Source: Sphingobacteriales bacterium
GTDB taxonomy: Bacteria > Bacteroidota > Bacteroidia > Chitinophagales > Chitinophagaceae
Direction: 5' to 3'
Assembly: GCA_016235125.1 (NCBI GenBank)
Contig: JACRLZ010000002.1
Coordinates: 434,001-498,000 of the forward strand
Length of the DNA: 64,000 nucleotides
In this document: piece by piece, positions 27,852-35,328 of the stretch
Position numbering within the stretch: position 1 is the stretch's first letter
Layout of the letters: each line of letters begins with the position of its first letter
Position numbers and translations under genes: made by a program
Notes under the pieces: model-generated
Database searches by the model: none
What the model was told of the DNA's origin: nothing
Seen by the model: the letters and a program-made list of their open reading frames with translations, nothing else

Positions 27852-28688
27852 TTACTGATCCTGAAGGGAACTGACCATGCTGAGAATGTCAAAAAAACTT
27901 CCGGTGGAATGGCTGGTTGTAGCAGAGGCGATCTTACTTCTCCATTTACTCATTTGTTCCTTACAGTCTTTATCCTCTTCTTCAGCAGAAACGCAGCAAA
28001 TGAGATGACTCAGTTTTTTTGACATGCGAACGATGTTACCCTCCGGCGTAATGATAACAATATAACGATCGGTGTTATCTGAAGTGCAGGCTTCTGCTTG
28101 TGTATGAGTTTGCGGATCCATGCCAGCGTCACCAGCTATGGCAAACCGGTATGCAGAAGCAATGTTTTTTAATCTTTTATTACCGGCTGTTGAAATATCA
28201 AGCTTCGCAAAAGTTTTCTTGCTTGCTTCCAGGGCTGCGTCATTTCTTGCTTCTTCAGCATCGGCAGTATTGACAGGATTATTGTTGTTTGCTGTCGCTT
28301 TTTCAGGAATCAGTTCAGGTGTTGAGGTTGTATTTTCTATTGAAGCAGGCAGATCTTCATTTACCACAATATCTTTCTTCGCCTGCTTTGAATTCAATAA
28401 TTGAATACCTCCCCATGCTACAAGTCCGGTTACAATGGCTGCTGTTGCATAGCGAAGTAGTAAGGGGATTCGTTTTTGTTTTGATACAGTTGCTTCTTTG
28501 CCAGCATTCATAGCTATCTGTATCTTGTTCCATAAAGTAGCCGGGGGATTTATTTCTGCCGAGCGAAGTATGGCAGGAAATTCATGATCTAATTCTGAGT
28601 CATCGAGTTCATCTGTTATTTTATTCCATACACCGGATGGGGGAGTTACTTCGTAAGTCAGTAATTTATGTTGTATTCCGCTGCTCAT
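27852..28688 (-). CDS. Anti-sigma-like transmembrane protein
   Basis: A 278-residue protein with one transmembrane helix at about residues 78-100 (RYATAAIVTGLVAWGGIQLL). The cytosolic N terminus has two copies of a PP-x-(V/L)W-x-KI motif (PPSGVWNKITDEL and PPATLWNKIQIAM), and a C-terminal outside part ends in a Cys-rich SHLICCVSAEEEDKDC segment. Its start codon overlaps the stop of an ECF sigma gene (ATGA), which is the usual arrangement for a sigma/anti-sigma pair. It probably binds and holds the sigma factor until an envelope signal arrives. Confidence 0.75.
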   Translation of the reverse strand: MSSGIQHKLLTYEVTPPSGVWNKITDELDDSELDHEFPAILRSAEINPPATLWNKIQIAMNAGKEATVSKQKRIPLLLRYATAAIVTGLVAWGGIQLLNSKQAKKDIVVNEDLPASIENTTSTPELIPEKATANNNNPVNTADAEEARNDAALEASKKTFAKLDISTAGNKRLKNIASAYRFAIAGDAGMDPQTHTQAEACTSDNTDRYIVIITPEGNIVRMSKKLSHLICCVSAEEEDKDCKEQMSKWRSKIASATTSHSTGSFFDILSMVSSLQDQ

Positions 28689-29263
28689 GATTTTGTTCCG
28701 GTGCCCCTGTGCTGATCAATAAATTGTTTTACCATATCCTGCAAAATCACTTTGGCCCTCGACAGTTGTGATTTACTGGTGCCCTCGCTGATGCCAAGCA
28801 TGTCTGCAATTTCCTTGTGAGTATATCCTTCCACTACATACATATTGAATACTGTTCGGTAACCGGGTGATAATTCCTGCACCAATGCCATGATATCTCT
28901 TGCTGCCATGCTATCCAGCACAGAAAGATATTTGCCTTCAATAGTGTTCTCCTCTCTTTCTGTAACGGGCATCATATACCGTTTTCGCCGAAAATGTTCA
29001 ATAGCGGTATTCACAAAGATTCTCCGCAACCAGCCTTCAAATGAACCTTCGCTGCGAAAACTGTCCAGTTTTTTAAAGACCTTTATAAATCCTTCCTGTA
29101 ATATATCCTCTGCTTCTTCTGCATTACCGGCATAGCGGAGACAAACTGCATACATCCGTGGTGAGAAGCGGCGGTATAATTCCTCCTGCATCCGCCGGTT
29201 GCCTTCGAGGCATCCAACAATTAAGTCGCTTTCGGGAATATTTTGGTTGCGTTCGGGTGTCAA
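28685..29263 (-). CDS. ECF-family RNA polymerase sigma factor
   Basis: A 192-residue sigma-70 family protein of the extracytoplasmic function type. Region 2 includes EEAEDILQEGFIKVFKKLDSF and FEGWLRRIFVNTAIEHFRRK, and region 4 has the helix-turn-helix YTHKEIADMLGISEGTSKSQLSRAK. The start is a TTG, because no in-frame ATG occurs between the rdgB stop and conserved region 2. It is 15 bp after rdgB and overlaps the anti-sigma-like gene by 4 bp. Confidence 0.93.
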   Translation of the reverse strand: MTPERNQNIPESDLIVGCLEGNRRMQEELYRRFSPRMYAVCLRYAGNAEEAEDILQEGFIKVFKKLDSFRSEGSFEGWLRRIFVNTAIEHFRRKRYMMPVTEREENTIEGKYLSVLDSMAARDIMALVQELSPGYRTVFNMYVVEGYTHKEIADMLGISEGTSKSQLSRAKVILQDMVKQFIDQHRGTGTKS

Positions 29264-29278
29264 AATCAGTGGTTTGTT

Positions 29279-29854
29279 TTATGCCTTATTCAAAAATGCT
29301 ACCAGTTTTTCAGCAGCCCTTGCCCGGTGGCTGTAATTTGCTTTTTCTTCCCTGCTCATTTCCGCAAAAGTTCTGGCCGAAGCTTCCGGAACAAAGACCG
29401 GGTCGTATCCAAAACCGCCGTTTCCCCTTTTTTCATCAATTATTTTACCCTCACAAATACCTTCGAACAGGATTTCTTTTCCGTCAATTAACAGGGATAT
29501 AACAGCCCTGAACCTTGCCCTGCGGTCTGCTTTGCCGGCCAAATTAATCAAAAGCTTTTCAATGTTGGCATCAAACGACCTGCCCTCGCCGGCATACCGG
29601 GCACTTTTAACACCCGGCTCCCCATTCAGTGCATACACTTCCAGGCCGGTATCTTCGCTGAAACAGTTTACCCCGGTCATTTCATAAATAACTTTTGCTT
29701 TCTCAGAAGCATTTGCCTCCAATGTATCATGCGGCTCCGGAATATCAATATCAATCCCGGCTTCTTTTAATGAGACGACATCAAACCTGTTTCCGAGTAT
29801 GGAACGCATTTCTTCAATTTTATGCTGGTTATTGCTGGCAAAGATCAGTTTCAT
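29279..29854 (-). CDS. rdgB: XTP/dITP pyrophosphatase
   Basis: A 191-residue Ham1/RdgB-type protein of normal length. It has the N-terminal substrate loop FASNNQHKIEEMRSIL, the catalytic Asp region SEDTGLEVYALNGEPGV, the GFGYDPVFVP strand and SHRARAAEK. It removes non-canonical purine nucleotides (ITP, XTP) from the pool. It is followed 15 bp later by the ECF sigma gene. Confidence 0.96.
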   Translation of the reverse strand: MKLIFASNNQHKIEEMRSILGNRFDVVSLKEAGIDIDIPEPHDTLEANASEKAKVIYEMTGVNCFSEDTGLEVYALNGEPGVKSARYAGEGRSFDANIEKLLINLAGKADRRARFRAVISLLIDGKEILFEGICEGKIIDEKRGNGGFGYDPVFVPEASARTFAEMSREEKANYSHRARAAEKLVAFLNKA

Positions 29855-29869
29855 GATAAGGCAAAGACA

Positions 29870-30406
29870 TTAGAGGTTGAATAATCTCTTCAGGCACACC
29901 CAAAGCTTACTCTTTAATACTTTATCATTCGCCAGTTCTGTAAGGGAAGGAGAATAAAGAAAAGTATTGCCGGCAAAAGCCTGTAACTGGAAATAAGGAA
30001 AGCTCATCGGAAGCCCTAATGCTGTGGGTTCCGTTTCAAACAATAAAACAATTTTGCTTTTGAAAAAATTAATCAACTCTTTGTAAGAAGCCTCAGGATG
30101 ATTGTTCAGATTTAATATCGCAATATCATCAAGGCCCAGTTTGCAGGCAGTCATCATGGCTGTCAGCAGTTCCAGTTCATTATCGGGAAGATGAGCGGCA
30201 TCAGCAGAACGTACAATTGCAAGAATATTTTTTTTGTTATTACCCAGCCATTTCCACCCGATAGCTATCGGGTCCATGCTTTCGCCGGGTTCATTCTGTA
30301 CAATTACGGGTGCCGTTGTCTCAGGAATGGTACCTGTTTCAATAAGATTATTTTTATACAGATCGGCTATCAATGCCGGGGGTAGTTGCACATCATTAAG
30401 GCTCAT
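29870..30406 (-). CDS. Uncharacterised protein, possibly HolD/psi-like
   Basis: A 178-residue protein with no signal peptide. The C-terminal part is alpha/beta and ends in the segment SPSLTELANDKVLKSKLWV, which recalls the final helix of DNA polymerase III psi subunit (HolD, a UDG-fold protein: SPALTDL...ALWQQ). The N-terminal half contains ILAIVRSADAAHLPDNELEL and then a predicted strand DDIAILNL, as in HolD. The assignment is a remote resemblance only. A perfect 18-bp palindrome (30256-30273) lies inside the gene and encodes DPIAIG. It is 15 bp upstream of rdgB on the same strand. Confidence 0.6.
   Translation of the reverse strand: MSLNDVQLPPALIADLYKNNLIETGTIPETTAPVIVQNEPGESMDPIAIGWKWLGNNKKNILAIVRSADAAHLPDNELELLTAMMTACKLGLDDIAILNLNNHPEASYKELINFFKSKIVLLFETEPTALGLPMSFPYFQLQAFAGNTFLYSPSLTELANDKVLKSKLWVCLKRLFNL
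30256..30273. repeat. Perfect 18-bp palindrome copy inside the HolD-like gene
   Basis: ACCCGATAGCTATCGGGT is a perfect palindrome in the coding region. It belongs to the CCCGATAG palindrome group. Confidence 0.8.
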
Positions 30407-30476
30407 ACAGTGTGGGTAATATCAGGATTGTCTGTTTGTTTTTTTCGTTTCTTTGACCCGTCAAAAATAAACTTTT

Positions 30477-31541
30477 ATGGTGGCAGCTATGGATATTTCA
30501 ATCCGCAAAGCAGAAAGGAGCAAATTACAGGATATGAACCTCGATAACCTGCCTTTTGGGAAATATTTTACCGACCATATGCTGGAAGCAGATTATGAAA
30601 ATGGGGAGTGGAAAAATGTTGAAATAAAACCTTACCAGCCGCTGCTACTCAATCCTTCTGTAGCTGCATTGCATTACGGGCAGGCCATCTTTGAAGGAAT
30701 AAAAGCATATAAAGACAAGGATGGCAATGCATATATCTTTCGTCCGCATGACAATTATAACCGTTTCAACATCTCTGCAGAAAGAATGCAGATGCCTCAG
30801 CTGCCCGAGGAAATTTTTATGGAGGGAATGAAACAACTGGTAGCATTGGATAAAAGCTGGATTCCAACCAAAGAAGATCATTCATTATACATCCGGCCAT
30901 TCATGTTTTCATCGGATGAAGTGATAGGAGTGAGGCCGTCGGATAATTATAAGTTCCTGATAATTCTCAGTCCAACCGGCCCGTATTACAATGCACCGAT
31001 GCGTATTTATGTGGAAGAAAAATATGTAAGAGCCGTACCGGGGGGTGTAGGTTTTGCCAAGGCTGCCGGCAACTATGGCGCTGCGATGTATGCCACAGCA
31101 CAGGCAAAGAAAATAGGATACGACCAGGTATTGTGGACCGATGCCTTTGAACATAAATATGTGCAGGAGATTGGTACCATGAATGTATTCTTCATCATTG
31201 GAAGTACAGCCTTTACCCCAAGCCTTGAACAGGGAACCATACTGGATGGGGTAACAAGGCAAAGCAGCATTACCCTTTTAAAAGAAATGGGTTTTGCCGT
31301 AGAGGAAAAACAATTAAATATTGATGATATTATTGATGCTTACAAAGCCGGATTGTTATATGAGGTTTTCGGCACAGGCACAGCCGCCACCATTTCCCTC
31401 ATAAAAGAGCTCCGGTACAAGGATTTTGTGATGCATTTTGATGTGGCCAGCTGGCAAACGGCACCGCTGCTGAAGAAATGGCTTACCGATATCCGGGAAG
31501 GCCGAAGGGAAGATAAATACAACTGGATGCTGAAGGTATAA
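30477..31541 (+). CDS. ilvE: Branched-chain amino acid aminotransferase
   Basis: A 354-residue fold-type IV PLP enzyme, of the long class seen in BCAT proteins. The PLP lysine lies in FAKAAGNYGAAMYA, the usual K-x-x-GNY motif. Also seen are LHYGQAIFEGIKAYKDKDG, SLYIRPFMFSS and the phosphate-binding FGTGTAATISL. It transfers amino groups between glutamate and branched-chain keto acids in the cytosol. No other ilv or leu gene is adjacent. Confidence 0.95.
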   Translation: MVAAMDISIRKAERSKLQDMNLDNLPFGKYFTDHMLEADYENGEWKNVEIKPYQPLLLNPSVAALHYGQAIFEGIKAYKDKDGNAYIFRPHDNYNRFNISAERMQMPQLPEEIFMEGMKQLVALDKSWIPTKEDHSLYIRPFMFSSDEVIGVRPSDNYKFLIILSPTGPYYNAPMRIYVEEKYVRAVPGGVGFAKAAGNYGAAMYATAQAKKIGYDQVLWTDAFEHKYVQEIGTMNVFFIIGSTAFTPSLEQGTILDGVTRQSSITLLKEMGFAVEEKQLNIDDIIDAYKAGLLYEVFGTGTAATISLIKELRYKDFVMHFDVASWQTAPLLKKWLTDIREGRREDKYNWMLKV

Positions 31542-31634
31542 CTCATTTAAGGCCAGTAAATAAAATCCAAGCCCCTGATTTATCCACAACATCATTCCTT
31601 TTTTGGTTTTAAAGGCTTATTTATCTGGCTGTTT

Positions 31635-31666
31635 TTTGGAATTTACCCCTTGCACAATTACCTTTG
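31635..31666 (+). promoter_or_regulatory. Promoter of rpsL (Bacteroidetes type)
   Basis: TTTG (31635-31638), a 20-bp spacer and TACCTTTG (31659-31666) match the Bacteroidetes -33/-7 consensus exactly. The start codon of rpsL is 49 bp further on. Confidence 0.75.
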
Positions 31667-31676
31667 CCGCCCCTAA

Positions 31677-31693
31677 TCCCGATAGATTCGGGA
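31677..31693. repeat. Palindrome copy TCCCGA-TAGAT-TCGGGA in the rpsL leader
   Basis: A 6-bp stem with a 5-nt loop lies between the rpsL promoter and start codon. It belongs to the same palindrome group as 24325, 30256 and 47001. Confidence 0.75.
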
Positions 31694-31715
31694 CGGGATA
31701 AACTAAAAGGTCAAA

Positions 31716-32096
31716 ATGCCTACAATTCAACAGTTAGTACGTAAAGGAAGAGAAATCATCAGGGCCAAAAGCAAGTCAAGAGCTTTGGATGAATGTCCGC
31801 AACGCCGTGGCGTTTGCACCCGGGTATACACCACAACTCCCAAAAAACCCAATTCAGCGCTTCGTAAAGTGGCCAAGGTTCGTTTGACAAATAAGGTGGA
31901 AGTGATCGCCTACATTCCAGGTGAAGGGCATAACCTGCAGGAGCACTCCATTGTTCTCATCCGTGGCGGAAGGGTAAAAGACCTGCCCGGGGTACGTTAT
32001 CATATCGTTCGGGGTTCATTGGATACCGCCGGTGTGAAAGACAGAAAGAAGAGCCGTTCAAAGTATGGAACAAAAAGAGAAAAAATAAAAAAGTAA
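31716..32096 (+). CDS. rpsL: 30S ribosomal protein S12
   Basis: A 126-residue S12. The decoding-loop [16 protein letters not shown] keeps the wild-type lysine (the K of KKPNSALRK). It is followed by rpsG 77 bp later on the same strand. It lies in the 30S decoding centre. Confidence 0.98.
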   Translation: MPTIQQLVRKGREIIRAKSKSRALDECPQRRGVCTRVYTTTPKKPNSALRKVAKVRLTNKVEVIAYIPGEGHNLQEHSIVLIRGGRVKDLPGVRYHIVRGSLDTAGVKDRKKSRSKYGTKREKIKK

Positions 32097-32139
32097 CCCT
32101 TCGACAAGCCTGTCTGCCTACAGGCAGGCTCATGGTGAC
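32097..32139. repeat. Dispersed repeat copy between rpsL and rpsG
   Basis: Reading the minus strand, GTCACCATGAG ... CTTGTCGAAGGG has the ends of the GTCA-CTGAG/CGAAG repeat family also seen at 55412 and 62399. An inner palindrome CTGCCT-AC-AGGCAG (32114-32127) lies in its centre. Confidence 0.7.
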
Positions 32140-32173
32140 AAATAGAAATAACTGAAATAATACTTTATAAATC

Positions 32174-32641
32174 ATGCGGAAAGCACAAGCAAAAAAGCTC
32201 CCATTAGCCCCAGACCCAAAATTTAATGATAAACTGGTGACCCGGTTTGTAAACAACCTGATGTGGCAGGGAAAGAAAAGCGGGGCATTCAATATTTTTT
32301 ATGATGCATTGGAAAAAGTAGCTAAGCAAACCGGTGAAGAGGGATATGATGTTTGGAGAAAGGCATTGACCAATGTAACCCCCTCCGTTGAAGTAAGAAG
32401 CCGTCGTATCGGTGGCGCCACCTTCCAGATCCCGTCTGAAGTAAGGGCCGACAGAAAAATTTCGTTAAGCATCAAATGGCTGATCCGCTACAGTCGTGAA
32501 AGAAATGGCCGCAGTATGGCTGATAAATTAGCCGGCGAAATAGTAGCTGCAGCAAAAGGCGAAGGCGCTGCTTTCAAGAAAAAAGAAGATGTGCATCGCA
32601 TGGCTGAAGCCAATAAAGCTTTTGCTCATTTCAGGGTGTAA
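32174..32641 (+). CDS. rpsG: 30S ribosomal protein S7
   Basis: A 155-residue S7 of normal length with [28 protein letters not shown] and [20 protein letters not shown]. It is the head-nucleating protein of the 30S subunit. It is followed by a terminator and a gene on the other strand, so fusA and tuf, which normally follow in the str operon, are absent here. Confidence 0.98.
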   Translation: MRKAQAKKLPLAPDPKFNDKLVTRFVNNLMWQGKKSGAFNIFYDALEKVAKQTGEEGYDVWRKALTNVTPSVEVRSRRIGGATFQIPSEVRADRKISLSIKWLIRYSRERNGRSMADKLAGEIVAAAKGEGAAFKKKEDVHRMAEANKAFAHFRV

Positions 32642-32662
32642 AGAATTCAAATAAAGATTTTG

Positions 32663-32697
32663 AAACCATCCCGACACTTTGGTCTGGATGGTTTTTT
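32663..32697 (+). terminator. Terminator after rpsG
   Basis: A 9-bp stem (AAACCATCC / GGATGGTTT) with a 14-nt loop is followed by TTT. It lies 22 bp past the rpsG stop. Confidence 0.85.
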
Positions 32698-32732
32698 ATT
32701 TGCAGGTAGTAAAAGTTTTTGGAATTGGCAGG

Positions 32733-33161
32733 CTACTTTTCTATGGTATTTTTCATTAATCCTAAAACAGTATCCCAGTTTTTATCGGAATGTTCATATC
32801 CTGTTTCGGTTGGGAAATTAGTCTGTGTCAAACTAAGTTGTGTGCCGTTGGATAGAGGAAGTATACTGAAATTAATGATCGAGTAATTCTCAATACTATC
32901 TGCTAAACCAGAAAACCCACTCCAGTAGTTATATTGAAATACTTTTTCTTTTTCAAATTGAAGAATTGTTCCCTTGTCTTTATACGCTGTGCCTTGCCAG
33001 GTGCCAGTAAAAAAAATCGGACTTCCCACTTTCCAGTCGGAAATAACATTTGTGCCAAATAACCATTGCTTAATAATGTCAGGATTGGTCAAGGCATCCC
33101 ATACTTTTGAGGTTAGGGCGTTAATAGTAACGGTTTTGACTAATATTTTATCAATTACCAT
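32733..33161 (-). CDS. SRPBCC / AHSA1-like protein
   Basis: A 142-residue single-domain protein of the START/AHSA1 ligand-binding group. It has the N-terminal VWDALTNPDIIKQWLFG strand-helix, DWKVGSPIFFTGTWQG, and the C-terminal TGYEHSDKNWDTVLGLMK helix. These proteins usually bind small hydrophobic ligands or act as client-binding domains; no specific role can be given. It is convergent with rpsG and lies upstream of nothing obvious on its own strand. Confidence 0.85.
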   Translation of the reverse strand: MVIDKILVKTVTINALTSKVWDALTNPDIIKQWLFGTNVISDWKVGSPIFFTGTWQGTAYKDKGTILQFEKEKVFQYNYWSGFSGLADSIENYSIINFSILPLSNGTQLSLTQTNFPTETGYEHSDKNWDTVLGLMKNTIEK

Positions 33162-33209
33162 TCGTTATTTTTCTGCTGTTTCGATTCGTGTAATCATCCT
33201 TCGCCTGGC

Positions 33210-34445
33210 TCAGGATAACAAACGCTTCTTAAGATTCTGATCAATTGCATCAAGAAATTCTTCCGTATAAAGGAAATGTTCCCCATGATTTACTTTATTA
33301 CCATGTATGCACACAGCAAGGTCCTTGGTCATTTTTCCTTCTTCCACTGTTTCAATACAAATTGCTTCGAGAGCAAGACAGAAATCGATCAAAGGTTGGT
33401 TACTGTCTAATTTTCCACGAAAAGCCAAACCTCTTGTCCACGCAAAAATGCTGGCAATAGGATTGGTGCTGGTAGGTTTGCCTGCCTGGTGGTCACGGTA
33501 ATGGCGGGTAACTGTGCCATGTGCTGCTTCAGCTTCCATTGTTTTTCCATCGGGGGTCACAAGAACGGAGGTCATCAACCCCAATGAACCAAATCCCTGC
33601 GCCACGGTATCGCTTTGCACATCGCCATCATAATTTTTACAGGCCCATACAAAATTCCCGTTCCATTTTAAGGCGCTGGCCACCATATCATCGATCAACC
33701 GATGTTCGTAGGTGATACCTGCTGCATCAAACTGCGCCTTAAATTCATTTTTATAGATCTCTTCAAAAATATCTTTGAAGCGGCCATCATATTTTTTCAG
33801 GATAGTATTTTTTGTAGAAAGATAAAGCGGCCATTTTTTATTCAACGCCATGTTGAAACAACTTCTTGCAAAACCTTTGATACTTTCATCGGTGTTGTAC
33901 ATGCTCAGCGCCACGCCATCGCCTTTAAAGTTGAACACTTCAAAGATTTGTGGCTCACCGCCGCCATCAGGAGTAAAGGTCATTGTCAGTTTTCCTTTTC
34001 CTTTTATTACTGTATCCGTAGCTCTGTATTGATCTCCAAATGCATGACGGCCTACGATGATGGGAGCCGTCCAGTTGGTAACCAATCTTGGCACATTGCT
34101 GATAACGATCGGCTCACGGAAAACTGTTCCGTCCAGTATGTTTCTTATAGTACCGTTGGGGCTCTTCCACATTTGCTTCAGTGAAAATTCTTTCACCCTT
34201 GCTTCATCAGGAGTAATGGTGGCACACTTGATACCCACGCCGCATTCTTTAATGGCATTGGCGGCGTCAATGGTCACCTGGTCGTTGGTATCATCCCGAT
34301 GCTGGATACCAAGGTCAAAATATTTAATATTCACATCGAGATAGGGGAGTATGAATTTGTCTTTAATGAACTTCCAGATGATACGGGTCATTTCATCGCC
34401 ATCGAGTTCCACAACAGGGTTTGTTACTTTAATTTTTTGAGCCAT
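33210..34445 (-). CDS. icd: NADP-dependent isocitrate dehydrogenase
   Basis: A 411-residue enzyme of the eukaryote-like NADP-IDH class. It shows [13 protein letters not shown] (substrate/metal region), the NADP-binding segment and [19 protein letters not shown]. The C terminus has the conserved [20 protein letters not shown]. It converts isocitrate to 2-oxoglutarate in the TCA cycle. A -7-like TAAATTTG on the minus strand (34507-34514) lies about 60 bp upstream of the start. Confidence 0.97.
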   Translation of the reverse strand: MAQKIKVTNPVVELDGDEMTRIIWKFIKDKFILPYLDVNIKYFDLGIQHRDDTNDQVTIDAANAIKECGVGIKCATITPDEARVKEFSLKQMWKSPNGTIRNILDGTVFREPIVISNVPRLVTNWTAPIIVGRHAFGDQYRATDTVIKGKGKLTMTFTPDGGGEPQIFEVFNFKGDGVALSMYNTDESIKGFARSCFNMALNKKWPLYLSTKNTILKKYDGRFKDIFEEIYKNEFKAQFDAAGITYEHRLIDDMVASALKWNGNFVWACKNYDGDVQSDTVAQGFGSLGLMTSVLVTPDGKTMEAEAAHGTVTRHYRDHQAGKPTSTNPIASIFAWTRGLAFRGKLDSNQPLIDFCLALEAICIETVEEGKMTKDLAVCIHGNKVNHGEHFLYTEEFLDAIDQNLKKRLLS

Positions 34446-34629
34446 CGGGATTATTTTATCTGTTAAGAGCCAGCATCTTGTCGGCCGGACAGGTTATTTG
34501 AGGCGGCAAATTTAAGACATTATATAAAGCCCTTTTTTGGTCAGGCCGGAGGCTGTGCAAAGAAAAAAGGAAAGACAATCATTGATTTAAATCAATATTT
34601 CCTGTACCTTTTCCGCAATTTAAAATGGT

Positions 34630-35235
34630 ATGGAAACGGCTATGGCATTTCTTGATTATTTAAGGAAGTTCATTGATTTGTCTGAAGAGGAATTTAACCA
34701 GCAAATTAAACCACTATTGAGTGTCAGGAGTATTGGAAAGAAGGAACTACTGACCCGTGCGGGGGAAATTGAGAACAATATTTATTTTATCACTAAAGGG
34801 CTTATCCGGAAATATTACCTTAGACGGAATGAAGAAATAAATACACAGTTATCGTATGAAGGTCACATCATCCATTCACAGGAATCTTTTCACAGCAGAA
34901 CAGATTCTGAATATTTTGTGGAAACGATAGAACCCAGTGTGGTAGTTGCCATGACCTACGATCAGCTGGAAACATTATTTGCCAGTTCGCAGCGGATGGA
35001 GCATATGGGCCGGTTAATCATCACTCATACCATGGTAATAAAAGACCGCTGGCAGATGCAGTTGGTAAAGATGACACCGAGGGAAAGGTTTCTGAATTTC
35101 GTTACAAAGAATCCTGAACTGATGCAAAGGGTGCCGCAGAAATACCTGGCATCATATCTTAATATCAAGCCGGAAACATTCAGCCGGTTCAAACATTTGC
35201 TGAGGAATCATTCAAGAGCTCTTCATACTTCATAG
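34630..35235 (+). CDS. Crp/Fnr-family transcriptional regulator
   Basis: A 201-residue regulator. The N-terminal cyclic-nucleotide-binding fold spans about residues 1-120 and the C-terminal helix-turn-helix is RVPQKYLASYLNIKPETFSRFK. It has no cysteine cluster for an Fe-S centre. The effector cannot be told. It stands alone, and the target may be icd, which is divergent from it by about 184 bp, but this is only a guess. The last codons and stop codon are formed by a heptamer tandem array. Confidence 0.9.
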   Translation: METAMAFLDYLRKFIDLSEEEFNQQIKPLLSVRSIGKKELLTRAGEIENNIYFITKGLIRKYYLRRNEEINTQLSYEGHIIHSQESFHSRTDSEYFVETIEPSVVVAMTYDQLETLFASSQRMEHMGRLIITHTMVIKDRWQMQLVKMTPRERFLNFVTKNPELMQRVPQKYLASYLNIKPETFSRFKHLLRNHSRALHTS

Positions 35236-35256
35236 TTCATGGTTGATTGTCCATAG
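35222..35256. repeat. Heptamer tandem array covering the stop codon of the Crp-like gene
   Basis: Five degenerate 7-bp units TTCATAC, TTCATAG, TTCATGG, TTGATTG and TCCATAG. The TAG stop of the regulator is in unit two. Confidence 0.75.
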
Positions 35257-35328
35257 TACATTATCTGTAAAAGGATATATTCTGGCTTTCGTACTCATTG
35301 AAGTAAGCGCAGAACCATCAACCCTCAC

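Noticed and set aside
34630..35235. Fnr-type Fe-S regulator
   Set aside because: The Crp-like protein has no cysteine cluster, so an oxygen-sensing Fe-S centre is unlikely.
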